Source of the DNA: Opisthocomus hoazin
Lineage: Eukaryota > Chordata > Aves > Opisthocomiformes > Opisthocomidae
Assembly: GCF_030867145.1 (NCBI RefSeq)
Contig: NC_134418.1
Coordinates: forward strand, 2,972,802-3,036,801
Direction of reading: 5' to 3'
Length of the DNA stretch: 64,000 nt
The stretch's first letter is position 1; each line of letters begins with the position of its first letter. Positions 26,218 to 38,377 of this stretch are shown piece after piece. A program made the position numbers and the translations under genes. The notes under the pieces were generated by a model. That model ran no database searches and was not told the DNA's origin. It saw nothing but the letters and a program-made list of their open reading frames with translations.

Positions 26218-27096
26218 ATCATAGAAACATAGAATCATAGAGTGGTAAGGGTTGGAAAGGACCTTAAAGATCATCTGGTTCCAACCTCCCTGCCATGAGC
26301 AGGGACATCTTCCACCAGACCAGGTTGCTCAGAGCACCATCCAACCTGGCCTTGAACCCTGCCAGGGAGGGGGCAGCCACAGCTTCTCTGGGCAACCTGG
26401 GCCAGGGTTTCACCACCCTCAGGGGGAAGAATTTCTTCCCAATATCCAATCTAAATCTGCCCTCTTTTAGTTTAGAGCCGTTCCCCCTTGCCCTATCCCT
26501 ACACACCCTTGTGCAAAGCCCCTCTCCATCCTTCCTGTCAGCCCCTCCAGGCACTGGCAGCTGCTCTAAGGTCACCCCGGAGCCTTCTCTTCTCCAGGCT
26601 GAACAGCCCCAGCTCCCTCAGCCTGTCCTCGTAGGAGAGGTGCTCCAGCCCTCGGATCATCTTCGTGGCCCTCCTCTGGCCCCGCTCCAACCCATCCATG
26701 TCCTTCTTCTGTTGGGGGCTCCAGAGCTGGACACAGGACTCCAGGTGGGGTCTGATGAGAGGAGAGTCAAGGGGCAGAATCCCCTCCCTCGCCCTGCTGG
26801 CCACACTGCTCTTGGTGCAGCCCAGGTTACGGGTGGCTTTCTGGGCTGCCAGCGCACATTGCCGGCTCATGTTGAGCTTCTTGTCCACCAGTAGACCCAA
26901 GTCCTTCTCCTCAGGGCTGCTCTCGAGCCACTCTCCGCCCAGCCTGTACTTGTGTTTGGGATTGCCCTGACCCACGTGCAGGACCTTGCACTTGGCCTTG
27001 TTGGACTTCATGCGGTTCACGCAGGCCCCCCTCTCCAGCGTCTCAAGGTCCCTCTGAATGCGACTTCCCTTTCCTCCAGCGTGTCAACTACACCAC
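26218..27096 (-). mobile_element. CR1 LINE, 5'-truncated, about 0.88 kb (group B)
   Basis: It begins with ATCATAGAAACATAGAATCA (complement of ATTCTATG units) and the group B text CCATGAGCAGGGACATCTTCC. It runs through the C-terminal half of ORF2 to the region encoding 'ADDTKL...VVDTLE' near 27060 to 27096, where CTCCAGCGTGTCAACTACAC still matches and then fades. The two halves of the coding region survive in different frames (26575 to 26264 and 27020 to 26538), so at least one frameshift separates them. The catalytic palm is missing. Confidence 0.95.
26538..27020 (-). pseudogene. CR1 ORF2 C-terminal remnant
   Basis: A 160-codon open stretch of CR1 ORF2 downstream of the palm: [16 protein letters not shown] start (here [14 protein letters not shown], residues 6 to 19), [31 protein letters not shown], then [20 protein letters not shown]. 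This region lies between the reverse-transcriptase active site and the C terminus. With no endonuclease, no FADD box and a frameshift before the terminal segment, it cannot encode a working enzyme. The methionine is incidental. Confidence 0.85.
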
Positions 27097-29600
27097 AAAT
27101 ATCTCTCACCTCACTGAAGCTTGCAAGTCCCAGTGCCCTCAGATCAGAGCTCGCTGCCTTCAAACATCGGAGGGCAAGCAGAGTTGGATGAGAACAGCCA
27201 TGGAGGAAGAGCAGCTCTCGATATTTCTCAGCTGGGGGTTGAAGTGTGTGGTCCACGGGGCAATTCACCAAGTCTGCTCGTGGGAGATGCTGTGCTGCAG
27301 CCACTCTTTGGGTTCATCCTTTCTTGGTGCAAGCCCATCACTGAGAAGAAGCACGGCCGGCTCTGTAGCTAAATTACGCGTTTGCTTGTGAGTTATTTCA
27401 AAGTGCCCAGTTTGCCCTTTCAGAGTGAAATATCTCCTGGGAGATTTAAATATAAGGTAAATGGGTCAGAGGCCCTGTGAAACAGGTTTTTTGGGCAGGG
27501 AGGGATTTCATACCATGCTGGTAGATGCTAAAGGTCACTTTCTCATAATATTTACAGAGACTAAATGAAGCAATTAAAATAACCAATCTGCTGACGTTAT
27601 TTCTCACAGGGGACTGTCCCAACAGCGGAAATAACTTATTCAGTGGAAAAACCTCCTTGGAAGTGTCTGTTTAATTGGCCAGCTGAGGCCAATTGAAGCT
27701 GCCTAATTGAAGCCTCTATTTGCCCTGACATTTGTGATGCAGTGGGAGCAAAATGCTCATTTGAACCCTGGATCTCCAGGGTTGCTCCATTGCCTGTGCA
27801 GGCTCAGAGGGTTTGGGCATTGCCATAAAATGCTAGAGGCAAGAAGCTGCCTGCAGCCTTCATTTCTTAGCAGACTGGCAAAAAATGGAAAACTTCTCTC
27901 TGTCTCAAGCTATTTCTAACCCTCGTTCCCATCACTGACACATCCTCACGGCTATGACGTGGTGGTCTATGAGCCAGGCAAATGGACCATCAGCCAATGC
28001 CATGATCATAGACATCAGTACTCAAGCTGGATGGTTGAAAGGGGGAAAACGAGATTGCAAAGGTGGTCCCAGCCCATTCACGTGGGAGATGAGACACAAG
28101 GGGTGAACCTCGGGTGGGCTGGAACTCACAGGCGAGACCCCAGTGACTGCAAGGGGGTTAAATCTCGCTTCTCGGAGGAGTTGAGCAATTGCACAGAGAG
28201 CGCTCCATTTAGCTGGATCAGAAATCTGCAGGAAGAAAACAGATTGGAAGTTGGCTGCCACAGTGAATTTGCCTTATGTTGCACTTATCACACTGTTGAC
28301 ACTATATAAATAATAACATTTTATGATTTATTTATGAACAAGCCTGGAGGTGACCTCCAGCTGTAGACTCGTGAAGCCGCAATAATCACACAGACATTTG
28401 GATATCGATCTCTCAGAGAAAACGGAATCTGTGGAGCTGGCACCAAAAGAAATTAAAAAGACCGGTTGATTTTTCCGGAGGCAGGATTGCGTAGGGAAGA
28501 AAGCCAGGGATCTTTCATCATGATGGTCACGGGAAAATCAGTTGTGGGGAGGCACCTCAGAAGTGGGGCTGGGGAGGTTGTTGGGGATCTCTGGTATCGA
28601 ATGGTCAAAGACAGGAATTGAAGAAGGTGTTGTTCTACATGGACAAAAAAAGCCCAAACCATGCAGTAAGGAAGAAATACATTGGAGACAATGCAATAAA
28701 GACTGGAAATTTACCACTAAGCTCTGCTGGGACCAGTCCTCGCGCCCCTGTCCTCCAGCACCCTTGGGGAAGCAGAAGGCAAATGTGGTAGAACTCCACC
28801 ATAAAAAGAAATCAGACACTCAACCAAAACCTAGAGACCTGAAGAAACCCACCCCATTTCACTTGAATTAACTGAAGATCCTAGACACCAACCTGGAAGT
28901 CCAGAGGCTCCTGATTTGTTTCATTTTTCCTGTGGTTCCCCATCAATGTGGTTGCAAGTCACGCTATGTTCAGAAGTTGTTGACACTTGTTTTCCAGAAA
29001 AGCCACCAGACTGTCCACATGGGACACCCTGTGACTTACTCAGGATGGAGAAGAGGAGCCACGGGGGCTGTAGACCTCACCCCCATACCTCCTGTCCATG
29101 CCCTGGTCGCCCAAATCCACCCTGCATCCAAATCTGCCCCTGGACAATGGCCAGGGTTGGCATCCGCTGGACCACAAGCCGATGTCTCCAGAGATACTCT
29201 CCGTCTCTCAGAGGCAGTCTCCAAACCGGTCTCCCTGGTTCTTTGGTTTGATGAATGCTGACAGCGCAGATCTCCTCTCTGCAGCTCCCGCGGAGGTGGG
29301 GAAGCAGGGCTTCCTGCAGATTATTTATAGGACACATCATTATTTATGTTCCACTTATCTTGCTACTGTCATCATCCAAACTGCATTTCAACATCGCAAG
29401 TTAATGACAGTGGCTCTGTGATGGATCTTCGCTTACACATTCTTAACCAGACACCATTTTTCTTTGGCCTGTGCAAATGTAAATCAAAAAAATAAAACTG
29501 GCTTTCATTGCGCAGTTCCTTCAATGGTTTCCTGTGCTGTTTTCTTTTTGTAATTGCAACTGGCATTTATTCTCTGCGATTCAGAAGGGAGCTTGCTGTT
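27097..29600. other. Unique sequence, no gene seen
   Basis: No supported exon. An AT-rich, repeat-free block at about 28260 to 28420 contains a 17-base near-perfect palindrome at 28344 to 28360. Confidence 0.4.
28344..28360. repeat. Short inverted repeat CTGGAGGT-G-ACCTCCAG
   Basis: Two 8-base arms with a single-base centre. The core AGGTGACCT resembles paired nuclear-receptor half-sites, though the spacing is not a standard one. It may be chance. Confidence 0.5.
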
Positions 29601-30605
29601 ACAGAATCACAGAATCACAGAATCACAGAATCACAGAATAGTAGGGGTTGGAAGGGACCTCTGTGGGTCATCTAGTCCAACCCCCTGCCCAAGCAGGGTC
29701 ACCTACAGCAGGCTGTAGAGGACCTTGTCCAGGCGGGTCTTGAATATCTCCAGAGAAGGAGACTCCACAGCCTCCCTGGGCAGCCTGGGCCAGGGCTCCG
29801 TCACCCTCAGAGGGAAGAAGTTCTTCCTCATGTTCAGACGGAACTTCCTGTGCCTCAGTTTGTGCCCATTGCCCCTTGTCCTGTCACTGGGCACCACTGG
29901 AAAGAGTCTGGCCCCATCCTCCTGACCCCCACCCTGCAGATATTTAGAGGCATTTCTAAGGTCCCCTCGCAGCCTTCTCTTCTCCAGGCTGAACAAGCCC
30001 AGCTCCCTCAGCCTCTCCTCGTAGGAGAGATGTTCCAGTCCCCTCATCATCCTCGTAGCCCTCCGCTGGACTCTCTCCAGTAGCTCTTCATCTTTCTTGA
30101 ACTGGGGAGCCCAGAACTGGACACAGGACTCCAGATGAGGCCTCACCAGGGCAGTGTAGAGGGGAAGGAGAACCTCCCTCGTCCTGCTGGCCACACTCTT
30201 CTTGATGCACCCCAGGATCCCATTGGCTTTCTTGGCAGCCAGGGCACCCTGCTGGCTCATGGTTAACCTGTCGTCCACCAGGACACCCAGGTCCCTCTCC
30301 GCAGAGCTGCTCTCCAGCAGGTCCACCCCAAGCCTGTACTGATGCATGAGGTTGTTCCTCCCCAGGTGCAGGACCCTGCATTTGGCTTTGTTGAACCTCA
30401 TCAGGTTTCTCTCTGCCCAGCTTTCCAGCCTATCCAGGTCACGCTGAATGGCAGCACAGCCTTCCGGTGTATCTACCACACCTCCCAGTTTGGTGTCATC
30501 AGCAAACTTGCTGAGGGTACATTCTAACTCTTCATCCAGGTCGTTGATGAAGAAGTTAAACAAGACTGGGCCCAGTACTGACCCCTGGGGGACACCACTT
30601 GGTGT
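29601..30605 (-). mobile_element. CR1 LINE, 5'-truncated, about 1.0 kb, best preserved (group A1)
   Basis: Five consecutive ACAGAATC units (complement of ATTCTGTG) mark the 3' end, followed by GTAGGGGTTGGAAGGGACCT, GGGTCATCTAGTCCAACCCC and CCCAAGCAGGGTCACCTAC. The element continues without frameshift on the minus strand through the whole C-terminal half of ORF2 to the GVPQG box of the reverse-transcriptase palm. CR1 similarity stops at about 30605, just before that box. It is the longest copy in the window and the one with the longest intact frame, so probably among the youngest. Confidence 0.97.
29703..30605 (-). pseudogene. CR1 ORF2 fragment with reverse-transcriptase palm motifs
   Basis: A continuous minus frame (335 codons if the 35 flanking codons up to 30710 are counted). 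[11 protein letters not shown] at residues 38 to 48 is the reverse-transcriptase motif with conserved [13 protein letters not shown] at residues 67 to 76 holds the catalytic FADD box (bases 30495 to 30506). Then come the [12 protein letters not shown] helix, LHLGRNN, the [14 protein letters not shown] segment, [20 protein letters not shown] and a terminus ending LDKVLYSLL. In a complete CR1 this part follows an apurinic-type endonuclease and the fingers of the reverse transcriptase, all absent here. Residues 1 to about 34 read into non-CR1 flank. It is a truncated pseudogene despite the open frame. Confidence 0.9.
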
Positions 30606-31685
30606 TGAAGGCACCAGCACTCCTGGATCTAACTGGCTTGGCGAGAAACCAGGCGGTGAGATGAAACCCCCTCCTTTCTCCAAAGCTGGTGGGACAACCC
30701 CAGAAAGCATCCAAGCAAAGGGTGCAGAACAGCCCTTGACTCTCCCATGTAGAGGGAAGGGTACGGGGACTGTGCCATCTCCAGCTCTCCCTGCTTTCCG
30801 TGAATTATTATCAAGCCAATTAATCTGTCACTTGAAAATCTCAGTATACGTAAATTGACCCAGATTCCACACTGGCATCAGTCCCTCTGTGCCCAGCTGG
30901 TACTGGAGTTATTTTTCCTTTATGTTTTATGCTCTGTTATTAATGGAAGAATAAAAAAATGCACTTTTGCCGATGCCAGCTAGTGAAGAGGCATAAAAAA
31001 TAGGAGATGAAAGATTAAGTATGTTTATTTATGTAACATTATTTTGTGTCTGTGGGTTATTTACACAAACAGTAACTCTCTAAAACTACCACCCTAAAAG
31101 ATGCAGAACAGTTTATTTAATCACTGACTTAAACTTCCAGATGTTTTGCTGACGTGTGCTTTAAATACCCACATGGAAACCATGTATTATTGTACTTCTA
31201 ACCAAAGACAACAGGATTTCCAGACAGTAGTAGTATCAGCAGGGCTGTTATTTAGGGCAATTCATTATTTAACGCTTCTTGAAGATTGCTCTTGTTCCTG
31301 CAAAAATACAGAATGACATGTTCCAAAATGCAACATAAAAGTCCACAAATAAACCCGACTGAGGGTGGATTTGTCTGCGTTTCCTAAGAGCCAGGAGAAT
31401 GATAAGTAGCTGTTGCCTACTAAATCTGCCCAGGAGCTACGCGCTCACACAAACCTCCTTGGACCACAGTGAACAAGATGCTGGAAATCCAGCCGAGTCG
31501 CACAGGGGCTCTGAGGGGTGGGAAGAAGCAAAGGGGGAAAAAAAGGTGTTGAGGAGGAGTTTTTCTTTTAAATTGCTAAGAAATAACCTGCAGGAGAGCA
31601 GGTGTCATATGCAAGACCTTTGCAAGCATCCTTTGGGAAAGCAGCGTGCTCCTCGCCTCTGTTTGCTGTCTGTGTCTGGAAAAGG
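30606..31685. other. Unique, AT-rich sequence, no gene seen
   Basis: No repeat or exon recognised. AT-rich from about 30890 to 31370. Confidence 0.4.
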
Positions 31686-32500
31686 ATCACAGAATCACAG
31701 AATGTTCAGGGTTGGAAGGGACCTCTGTGGGTCACCCAGCCCAACCCCCTGCCCAAGCAGGGTCACCCAGAGCAGGCTGCACAGCACCGCGGCCAGGCAG
31801 GTCTGGAATATCTCCAGAGAAGGAGACTCCACAGCCCCTCTGGGCAGCCTGGGCCAGGGCTCCGTCACCCTCAGAGGGAAGAAGTTCTTCCTCCTGTTCA
31901 GCTGGAGCTTCCTCTGCTTCAGCTTGTGCCCGCTGCCCCTTGTCCTGTCGCTGGGCACCACTGGAAAGAGTCTGGCCCCGTCCTCCTGACCCCCACCCTG
32001 CAGATATTTAGAGGCATTTCAAAGGTCCCCTCTCAGCCTTCTCTTCTTCAGGCTGAACAAGCCCAGCTCCCTCAGCCTCTTCTCGGAGGAGAGATGCTCC
32101 AGTTCTCTCATCATCCTTGTAGCCCTCCGCTGGACTCTCTCCAGTAGCTGCTCATCTTCCTGGAACTGAGGAGCCCAGAACTGGACACAACGCTCCAGAT
32201 GGGGCCTCACCAGGGCAGAGTAGAGGGAGGGGAGAACCTCCCTCGACCTGCTGCCCACACTCTTCTGAATGCACCCCAGGATCCCATTGGCCTTCTTGGC
32301 ACCCAGGGCACACTGCTGGCTCATGGTCACCCTGTCGTCCCCCAGCACTCCCAGTCCCTCTCCACAGAGCTGCTCTCCAGCAGGTCCGCCCCAGCCTGTA
32401 CTGGTGCCTGGGGTTGTTCCTCCCCAGGTGCAGGACCCTGCACTTGCCTGCGTTGAACCTCATCAGGTTCCTCTGCACCCAACTCTCCAGCCTGTCCAGG
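31686..32500 (-). mobile_element. CR1 LINE, 5'-truncated, about 0.8 kb (group A2)
   Basis: Octamer complement ATCACAGA x2, then GTTCAGGGTTGGAAGGGACC and the A2 text GGGTCACCCAGCCCAACCCC. The body runs to AACTCTCCAGCCTGTCCAGG, the part encoding 'LDRLESW'. Two single-base deletions relative to the A1 copies break the ORF2 frame, near 32350 to 32357 (CCCAGTCCC for CCCAGGTCCC) and near 32388 to 32396 (GCCCCAGCC for ACCCCAAGCC). The remaining frames are 32348 to 32019 and 31961 to 31695 on the minus strand. The copy aligns without a gap to the one at 58680 to 59490. Confidence 0.95.
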
Positions 32501-35393
32501 TTAAAACAGCCATTTTTCCTTTTCGTCCCCCTCTCTCATCCCCTGTTAGGACTGTGCCTGCTTTGGATTATTTTTTGGCTCTGAAGCATAGGTGCAAGCT
32601 GCTCAGCTGCTGTCCCAGTTTACCAGTGCTTTTAGCCTGATGGGAACAACCTGTCTCCAAAGTTACCAGAGCATCTCAGAAAGCCGTAGGCACTGGCGAT
32701 GCGAAGTGCGTGGTAGTTCAGAGCGGTGTGCTCAGATCCCAGATGGTCCTGGTGTGAGTCAAACCAAACAATATGTTTTTTCGCCCTCTCCAAACAAGAA
32801 GTTTTAAAAACTTCTCCAGCCTTGCAGGAGAATTTGATTCATTTTATTTCTGCTGTGGTCCTCTGGGGCTTTTAGCAAAGGGGCAGTTCATCCAAAAACC
32901 CCTCCCTCGTCGGTTCTCCTCCTCCATCCCTTGTTAGATGGGATCTAACAATGGTTCCCAGCAGCAGTGGTGAAGTGCAGCCCATCATAGTTTGCTCCCT
33001 TTCTGCCTAAAGAAGCAAGTAGCTGTGGGACGCCAAAACCTGGGCTGTGAGAAATACCAGAGGGATCTGAAGGCACCCCATCACCTGAAGCCTTGGGGAC
33101 TACTGGCATTTTTAGTAGCTGGCCACCTCCAAGGGTTCTGGAGGACATGCTGTCCTTCCTCTGCTTGGGACAAACACGTTGTGCATGCACCTACTCCTTC
33201 TTCATCCACAAACCCTGCTAAAAGCTGCCTCCTTAAAAATTGCTCATTTCTGCTGTTTTTTCCTCTTGTGTAATTCTTGTCTGATAAAACCACCCACCAA
33301 CCTGACTGGGCTATCGACGTTTGTCGTGAGGCATTTGCAATGAGCGATGCGTCGTCCTCTTGGGAAGCAGTTTGTGCACCACGATCCGTCCTCCTCCTCT
33401 CACCCCCTGCAGCATAGCCCTCGTGATTAGCACTGTCCACGTTGGAATAACCTGAGTCTGGCTGAGGTTGGTGAGAAATATCAGATCTCAGCCTGGAAAA
33501 CCACAGGGACTCCAGTTTGCTGATTTAAGATGTTAAATTTAGGCTTCAGGTCCTGAAAACCTTTGATGTAAATTGCATTTGTGGCTTCATTTGGCCACAG
33601 TGCTCTTTATCGTGACCGTGAATGACTGCTGTTAACAGTTTTTTTGGCTGGTTATCAAATTCTGCCTTTCCCAGGAGAAGGTTTTGCATTTTCGTGTTTA
33701 GGGAGGCAGTTTTGAAAACACTGGTGATGGAGCATATTCCTACACAGTGGTTATTTCTACAGGGCTTTGGGATTCCCTTCTGGTGAGATGCCATGAGGGA
33801 CATTGCTAAAGTCCCTCAAGACAAGAACGGCTTTAATAGTGATCTTTCCTTAGGCTCAGCTTGCCATCACCACTGATCTGTCCTTCCAGGATCTGGTCTC
33901 CCTCCCAATGATGGCCAATGATTCGGTGCTCCACAAAGCTGAGCAAAAAGGAAGATAACATAAAAAATCCTGGCTTACCACCAAACAAACCTTCTGGCAG
34001 AAGCACCTTGTCCCTTCTCGTGAAGCATCTGACAGAGGTACTGACAGCAACCGCCGGACGTCCTGTTGCAGCTGGGAACATCTGAGCTCATCGTGATCAT
34101 AAACGGGGAGTCTTCATTGCTCTCTAAGAACCAGCACCCAGATTAAGAGTTTCTTGATATTGGCAGTAGAAAATTAAAAGTTTCATGATTTTAGTTCCCC
34201 GATACAGGACATTTGAATGGAGCAGAACAGAGCAGGTACAGGGTGAGCTACACCAGAGGTGACGGACTAACTGGACAAGGTTGGATGCTATGGTAGGAGT
34301 TTCCCCTGGGAGTTATGGGGTGCGATGAGCTTGGCTAGATGTTTCCCTACTACTTCCCTACTTTTAAAGCGGTGTGCTTTTCTCATTTTCTCACCAGTGA
34401 GCTCGGAAGTGGCAAAATGGAGCTGAAAGCCCCATTGTCTCTTCTTTTGAGTCACCTGATCCCTTTTTAATGCCACAGGATAAGACCCGGCAATGTCTGT
34501 CACTGCTGTGTGATGCCACTGTGTTGGCACGTGTGGTAACTATGCAACAGGTTGAATTAAGAATAACATCTTTATCACTGCCTCTGCTCTGCCTTCTCAT
34601 CTGCCAGGCAAACATCCATCCATCAGTCCACTTTTTCAAGGCTTAATGTTAATTAGAAAATTAATATATTTTCCATGGTAAAACATCAGGAATTTCCGCT
34701 TGTTCTCCAGGACTCGGATTATATTTGCAGGGTTCAATGGCCTCCCCCAACAAGCAGAGCCAAGAGCTGTACATCACTACGGGACAACCTCTGTGCGAGC
34801 AGGACCTGGCGTGGGATGTGCCCGTCTCCAGAGGGAGCAGCCCAGCCTTTCCCACCCCAACCCCATGGATGAGGAGTGGCCTAAGATGTCTGTTGGCTTT
34901 GCAAAGCTTTTCTGAAGTAAAACATCTCCTTGGGTCATCGTCTGCACTGTTCACGCACTGCTGCACCGAGCCATGCTGCTGGGGTTGCGGAGGGTGTTTC
35001 ACAAGGGTTGGGCATGAAAAGGCTGAAAGCTGGAGTGCTGGGATTGACCCACGCAGTTGTAGGGGATTTCAGCTTTCATTTTAGAGTAGACATGTAAATA
35101 TATTGTCATATATGTCAATATAAAAGCTTCTGGGCAGTGGTTGGAGAATGTGGGGCAGAGCTGTCTCCACCATCTAACAGCTTAGGCTGCTGCCAGATGG
35201 GCATGGCTGTGAGCAACTGGTCGAGAGACAGATGGCAAGATGGGACCGACTAGGTTACAACTCGGATGCGCAGGGGTACGACGCTGTCTCGTGGGGCTGC
35301 AGATCCTAAACTATGAGCAGAAAAAATGAAAGGCTGAGGAGGGAAGGTAGCATGCAAGCAAAGTAGGTCCTGATACTCTGGATGAGGTTTCTG

Positions 35394-35542
35394 CTGCTCT
35401 CAGGTCCTCTGCAAACCTCCAATTTGCTTTCACGTGCTCAGTAAAGATCAGATCATCCGTGGCTGCTCTCAGGTCCTCTGCAAACCTCCAGTTTGCTTTC
35501 ACGTGCTCAGTAAAGATCAGATCATCCGTGACTGCTCCCAGG
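35394..35542. repeat. 69-bp tandem duplication (2.16 copies)
   Basis: Copy 1 is 35394 to 35462, copy 2 is 35463 to 35531, and a partial third unit of 11 bases follows. The two full copies differ at two positions (CCAATTTG against CCAGTTTG, and the last base). Because 69 is divisible by three, the minus frame across it repeats 23 residues containing TEHVKANWRFAEDL, but there is no other sign of coding. High identity indicates a recent duplication. Confidence 0.95.
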
Positions 35543-37080
35543 AAGCACTGGAAGGGGTTAAATTCCATCTGGGGCCTCTATGGATTTTCCATCCTCCAAA
35601 ATCATTAGCATCCTACAGAGCAGCTCTGTAGAATACCCCATGTTTTTCACTGGTAGGTCTGGGTAGACCTTCCCAAAGAGGACTCGTGTGTACGTGTGCA
35701 TGCTTCCATGACCAAGTGATTTCATTAACTCTCTAACTAATTAAGAGGCTGTTTGTGTCAGTTTGCATTCAGCCGCAGCAAATTCACTGCTACCTTTATG
35801 GATCGATTTTTCCCTCCTTGTTTATGTGGTTGGCGAACACAGCACAGCTTTGAACCGATCAAAGTCATGCTCCATGTACCCGGAGAAGCTAATGAAATTA
35901 CACTGCAGGATGTAACCTCCCTGACATTAAATGTAGGGAGTTGCAGCTCTTCCCAGCAGAGTGTTGAACAAACAAGAAAGTAAAGATCAATATTGAACAG
36001 GCAGCACGTTTCTGGTTCCCGTATAGCCGATGAAGCCAGGCCCAAGGATAACCCCATGGATGAGTGTAACCAGAAACACACCTGCGCCAGCTGTGCCTGC
36101 TCAGTGTTTGTGCAAATGAGTCGAGTCCAGCTGCGTATTCCCTTCTCGGCTGGAACGTCAGCATCTCTGGGTGTCTGTGTCCTCCTGGGCCATGCCTGGG
36201 GCCCATCCAGTGCCTTCAGCTGGACGATGTTCACAGAGGTGTTTGGTGCCTGACGGAGAAACAGTGACGTGAAAACAACATCGTGTTTACATGCTGAGCA
36301 GATGAGAGCATGGCTGAAGTTGGCTTAATCTTGTGGTGTTCCTATTTCCTTGGCTTCAAATGAACCAAGTGATTTTTATCTGACAGACAAGGGGGCCACG
36401 TGTCGGTGACTTGCTGCAGTTCAAGCATGCTGAGGCTCCTGCGTGGCTGATACTAGCGTGGAAGCTATTACAGTTTCTGGCTCTGCATAGTTGCTGGGCT
36501 GCAGAAATGTGGATAAACTACTTTTCTTTTGCGTGGCTGACCTCCTTCACCTGCACTCTGACTGCTAATCTGTCTCCACCAGCATTGCTTCTTATATTGC
36601 AAAGCTCTGAGCAGCTTCCAAGTGGACCCATTATAATATATTGAATCTAGCAACACAACTCTTTTTCTTCCTCCTCTAGAGACAGACATCTAGATCAGGT
36701 GAGAGCAGAATCCCTAAGAGACCAGGATTTATTTTGTTCGATGCTGAGACAAGGACTTTGCAGAGCCCAGTAATTTGCAGTTTGCTGTGGAGAGAAACAT
36801 CGGCTTTATTCCCACGGGAGCCTGGCGATCCGAGGAGTCCTGGGCATTACTTTGTGTAGCACGCACAGCCTCTGACCCTAATTGGGGTCGTGATTTATAG
36901 GACCATGCAAGTCCCCTGATTTACAGAGCAGCTGTCTGGGAGCTTGTTACAGACCTTCCAGTTCAGGGCTGGCTTTCCTCCCGTTGACTTTACACAGGAT
37001 TTACTAGGCTGGGGTGAGCTGTCTCTAATAAAGAGAGAGGCAGGGCCTTGAAATCACATCCAAACATAATTTATATCTCA

Positions 37081-37123
37081 ATGGATGGGTGGATGAATGG
37101 ATGGTTGGATGTATGGATGGATA
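37081..37123. repeat. (ATGG)n microsatellite
   Basis: An imperfect run of ATGG/GATG units interrupted by GGTGG, GAATGG and GTTGG. Likely polymorphic. Confidence 0.85.
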
Positions 37124-38002
37124 AAGGACATTAAACACGTGTGCATGTGGAATAAATAGGTGTAATTATGCCTTGCTGGAGTAAAGTGTCTACTTCACTC
37201 ACTGCCTCTCTTGGATTTTGTGGTTATCCCAAACTCATGCCTGTAAGAGGAATGCTCATAAAATGTCAGATTGTGTCTGCGTGTGGATATAATTAAAATC
37301 CAAGTATGAACACACAATTATTTGAAACTTGTTTCTTCCAGCTTCCAAGCCTTATGAGGCCGGGCTGCAGAGAGCCTACCGAGAGCGGAGTTTAAATGCT
37401 GATTCACTGTATCATGAGTTCCTGGCAGGTTATTATTAATTTTAATGACTTTTGTTTTCCTAGAGGAAGCCTGCTTTGGTTTTGGCAGTTACTAACACTG
37501 CTTACAGCAGCCTGGGTGTAATTGGTGTAGAGATCTTGGCAGCAGAGGAGAAGGGAAATACATGGACAGATGACAAAAGCCAAGCAGAAAAACTGTCTGA
37601 GCCTGCAGGAGGAAAAGGTTAAGGTGAATCCCTTCTCTGCAGGTCCAGCAGAGACCAAACCTTTCTTCAGGATCCAAGTACTGCCAGCAGAAGCTGAAGA
37701 TGCGGCTGAGATTTCTGCACAAGCCTACCATCAAACTTCAAAGAGTGCATGAGGATTTGTCAAGCACCCAGGCGGTGAGATAGGAATCAGAGATGCCTGA
37801 GGAGTAGACGAGAGGCAACCTAGCCAACACGGCTGTCTTCATTAACCACCATGACGAAGCTAAAAAGACTTGCAGGTAAGGACATGGACCTGGCTCACGG
37901 CAGTGCGAGATGGGATCGACGGACATTGTGTTGCACTGAGGGTGGTTTTGATTTCTGTTTTCAGTATCTGAAATCAAACTGAGGATCCCAGCTAAGCATT
38001 TT

Positions 38003-38377
38003 GGGGACACCTTATTGCAGCCTTCCAGTACTTAAAAGGGGCTTATAAGAAAATTGAGGACATTCTTTTTAGCAGGGCCTGTAGCGAAAGGACAAGGGGT
38101 AATGGTTTTAAACTAAAAGAGGGAAGATTTAGACTAGATGTAAGGACAAAATTTTTTACAGTGAGGGTGGTGAAACACTGGCAGAGGTTTCCCAGAGAGG
38201 TGGTCGATGCCCCATCCATGGAAACATTCCCGGTCAGGTTGGACGGGGCTCTGAGCAATCTGATCCAGCTGAAGATGTCCCTGCTCATTGCAGAGGGCTT
38301 GAACTAGATGGCCTTGAAAGGCCCCTCCCAACCCAAACCATGCTGTGATTCTATGATTCTGATTCCGATTCGATGAT
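38003..38377 (+). mobile_element. CR1 LINE 3' fragment, about 0.37 kb (group B)
   Basis: The plus strand starts with CTTATTGCAGCCTTCCAGTA, continues through GGACAAGGGGTAATGG (the 'RTRGNG' segment), GTGAGGGTGGTGAAACACTG and AGGTTGGACGGGGCTCTGAG, and ends in CCCAACCCAAACCATGCTG and ATTCTATG-type units that decay to GATTCCGATTCGATGATT. Several stops interrupt the ORF2 frame. This is a group B element on the plus strand. Confidence 0.95.

Larger units (their letters stand above)
32501..38002. other. Unique stretch with a 69-bp tandem duplication; no gene seen
   Basis: About 5.5 kb free of CR1. It holds the 69-bp tandem pair at 35394 to 35531 and an (ATGG)n run at 37081 to 37123. An AT/GC-mixed block at 36790 to 36960 is repeat-free and could be conserved non-coding sequence. 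No exon is supported. Confidence 0.4.

Noticed and set aside
31399..31989. Plus-strand open frame of 196 codons, similar to other frames at 336, 57254 (minus) and 58612.
   Set aside because: Their recurring segment ([20 protein letters not shown]) is the antisense translation of the CR1 3' end and recurs wherever that repeat occurs.
35311..35568. Repeat-containing minus frame with two 23-residue repeats, considered as a small repeat protein.
   Set aside because: The repetition comes from a recent DNA tandem duplication; there is no further coding evidence.
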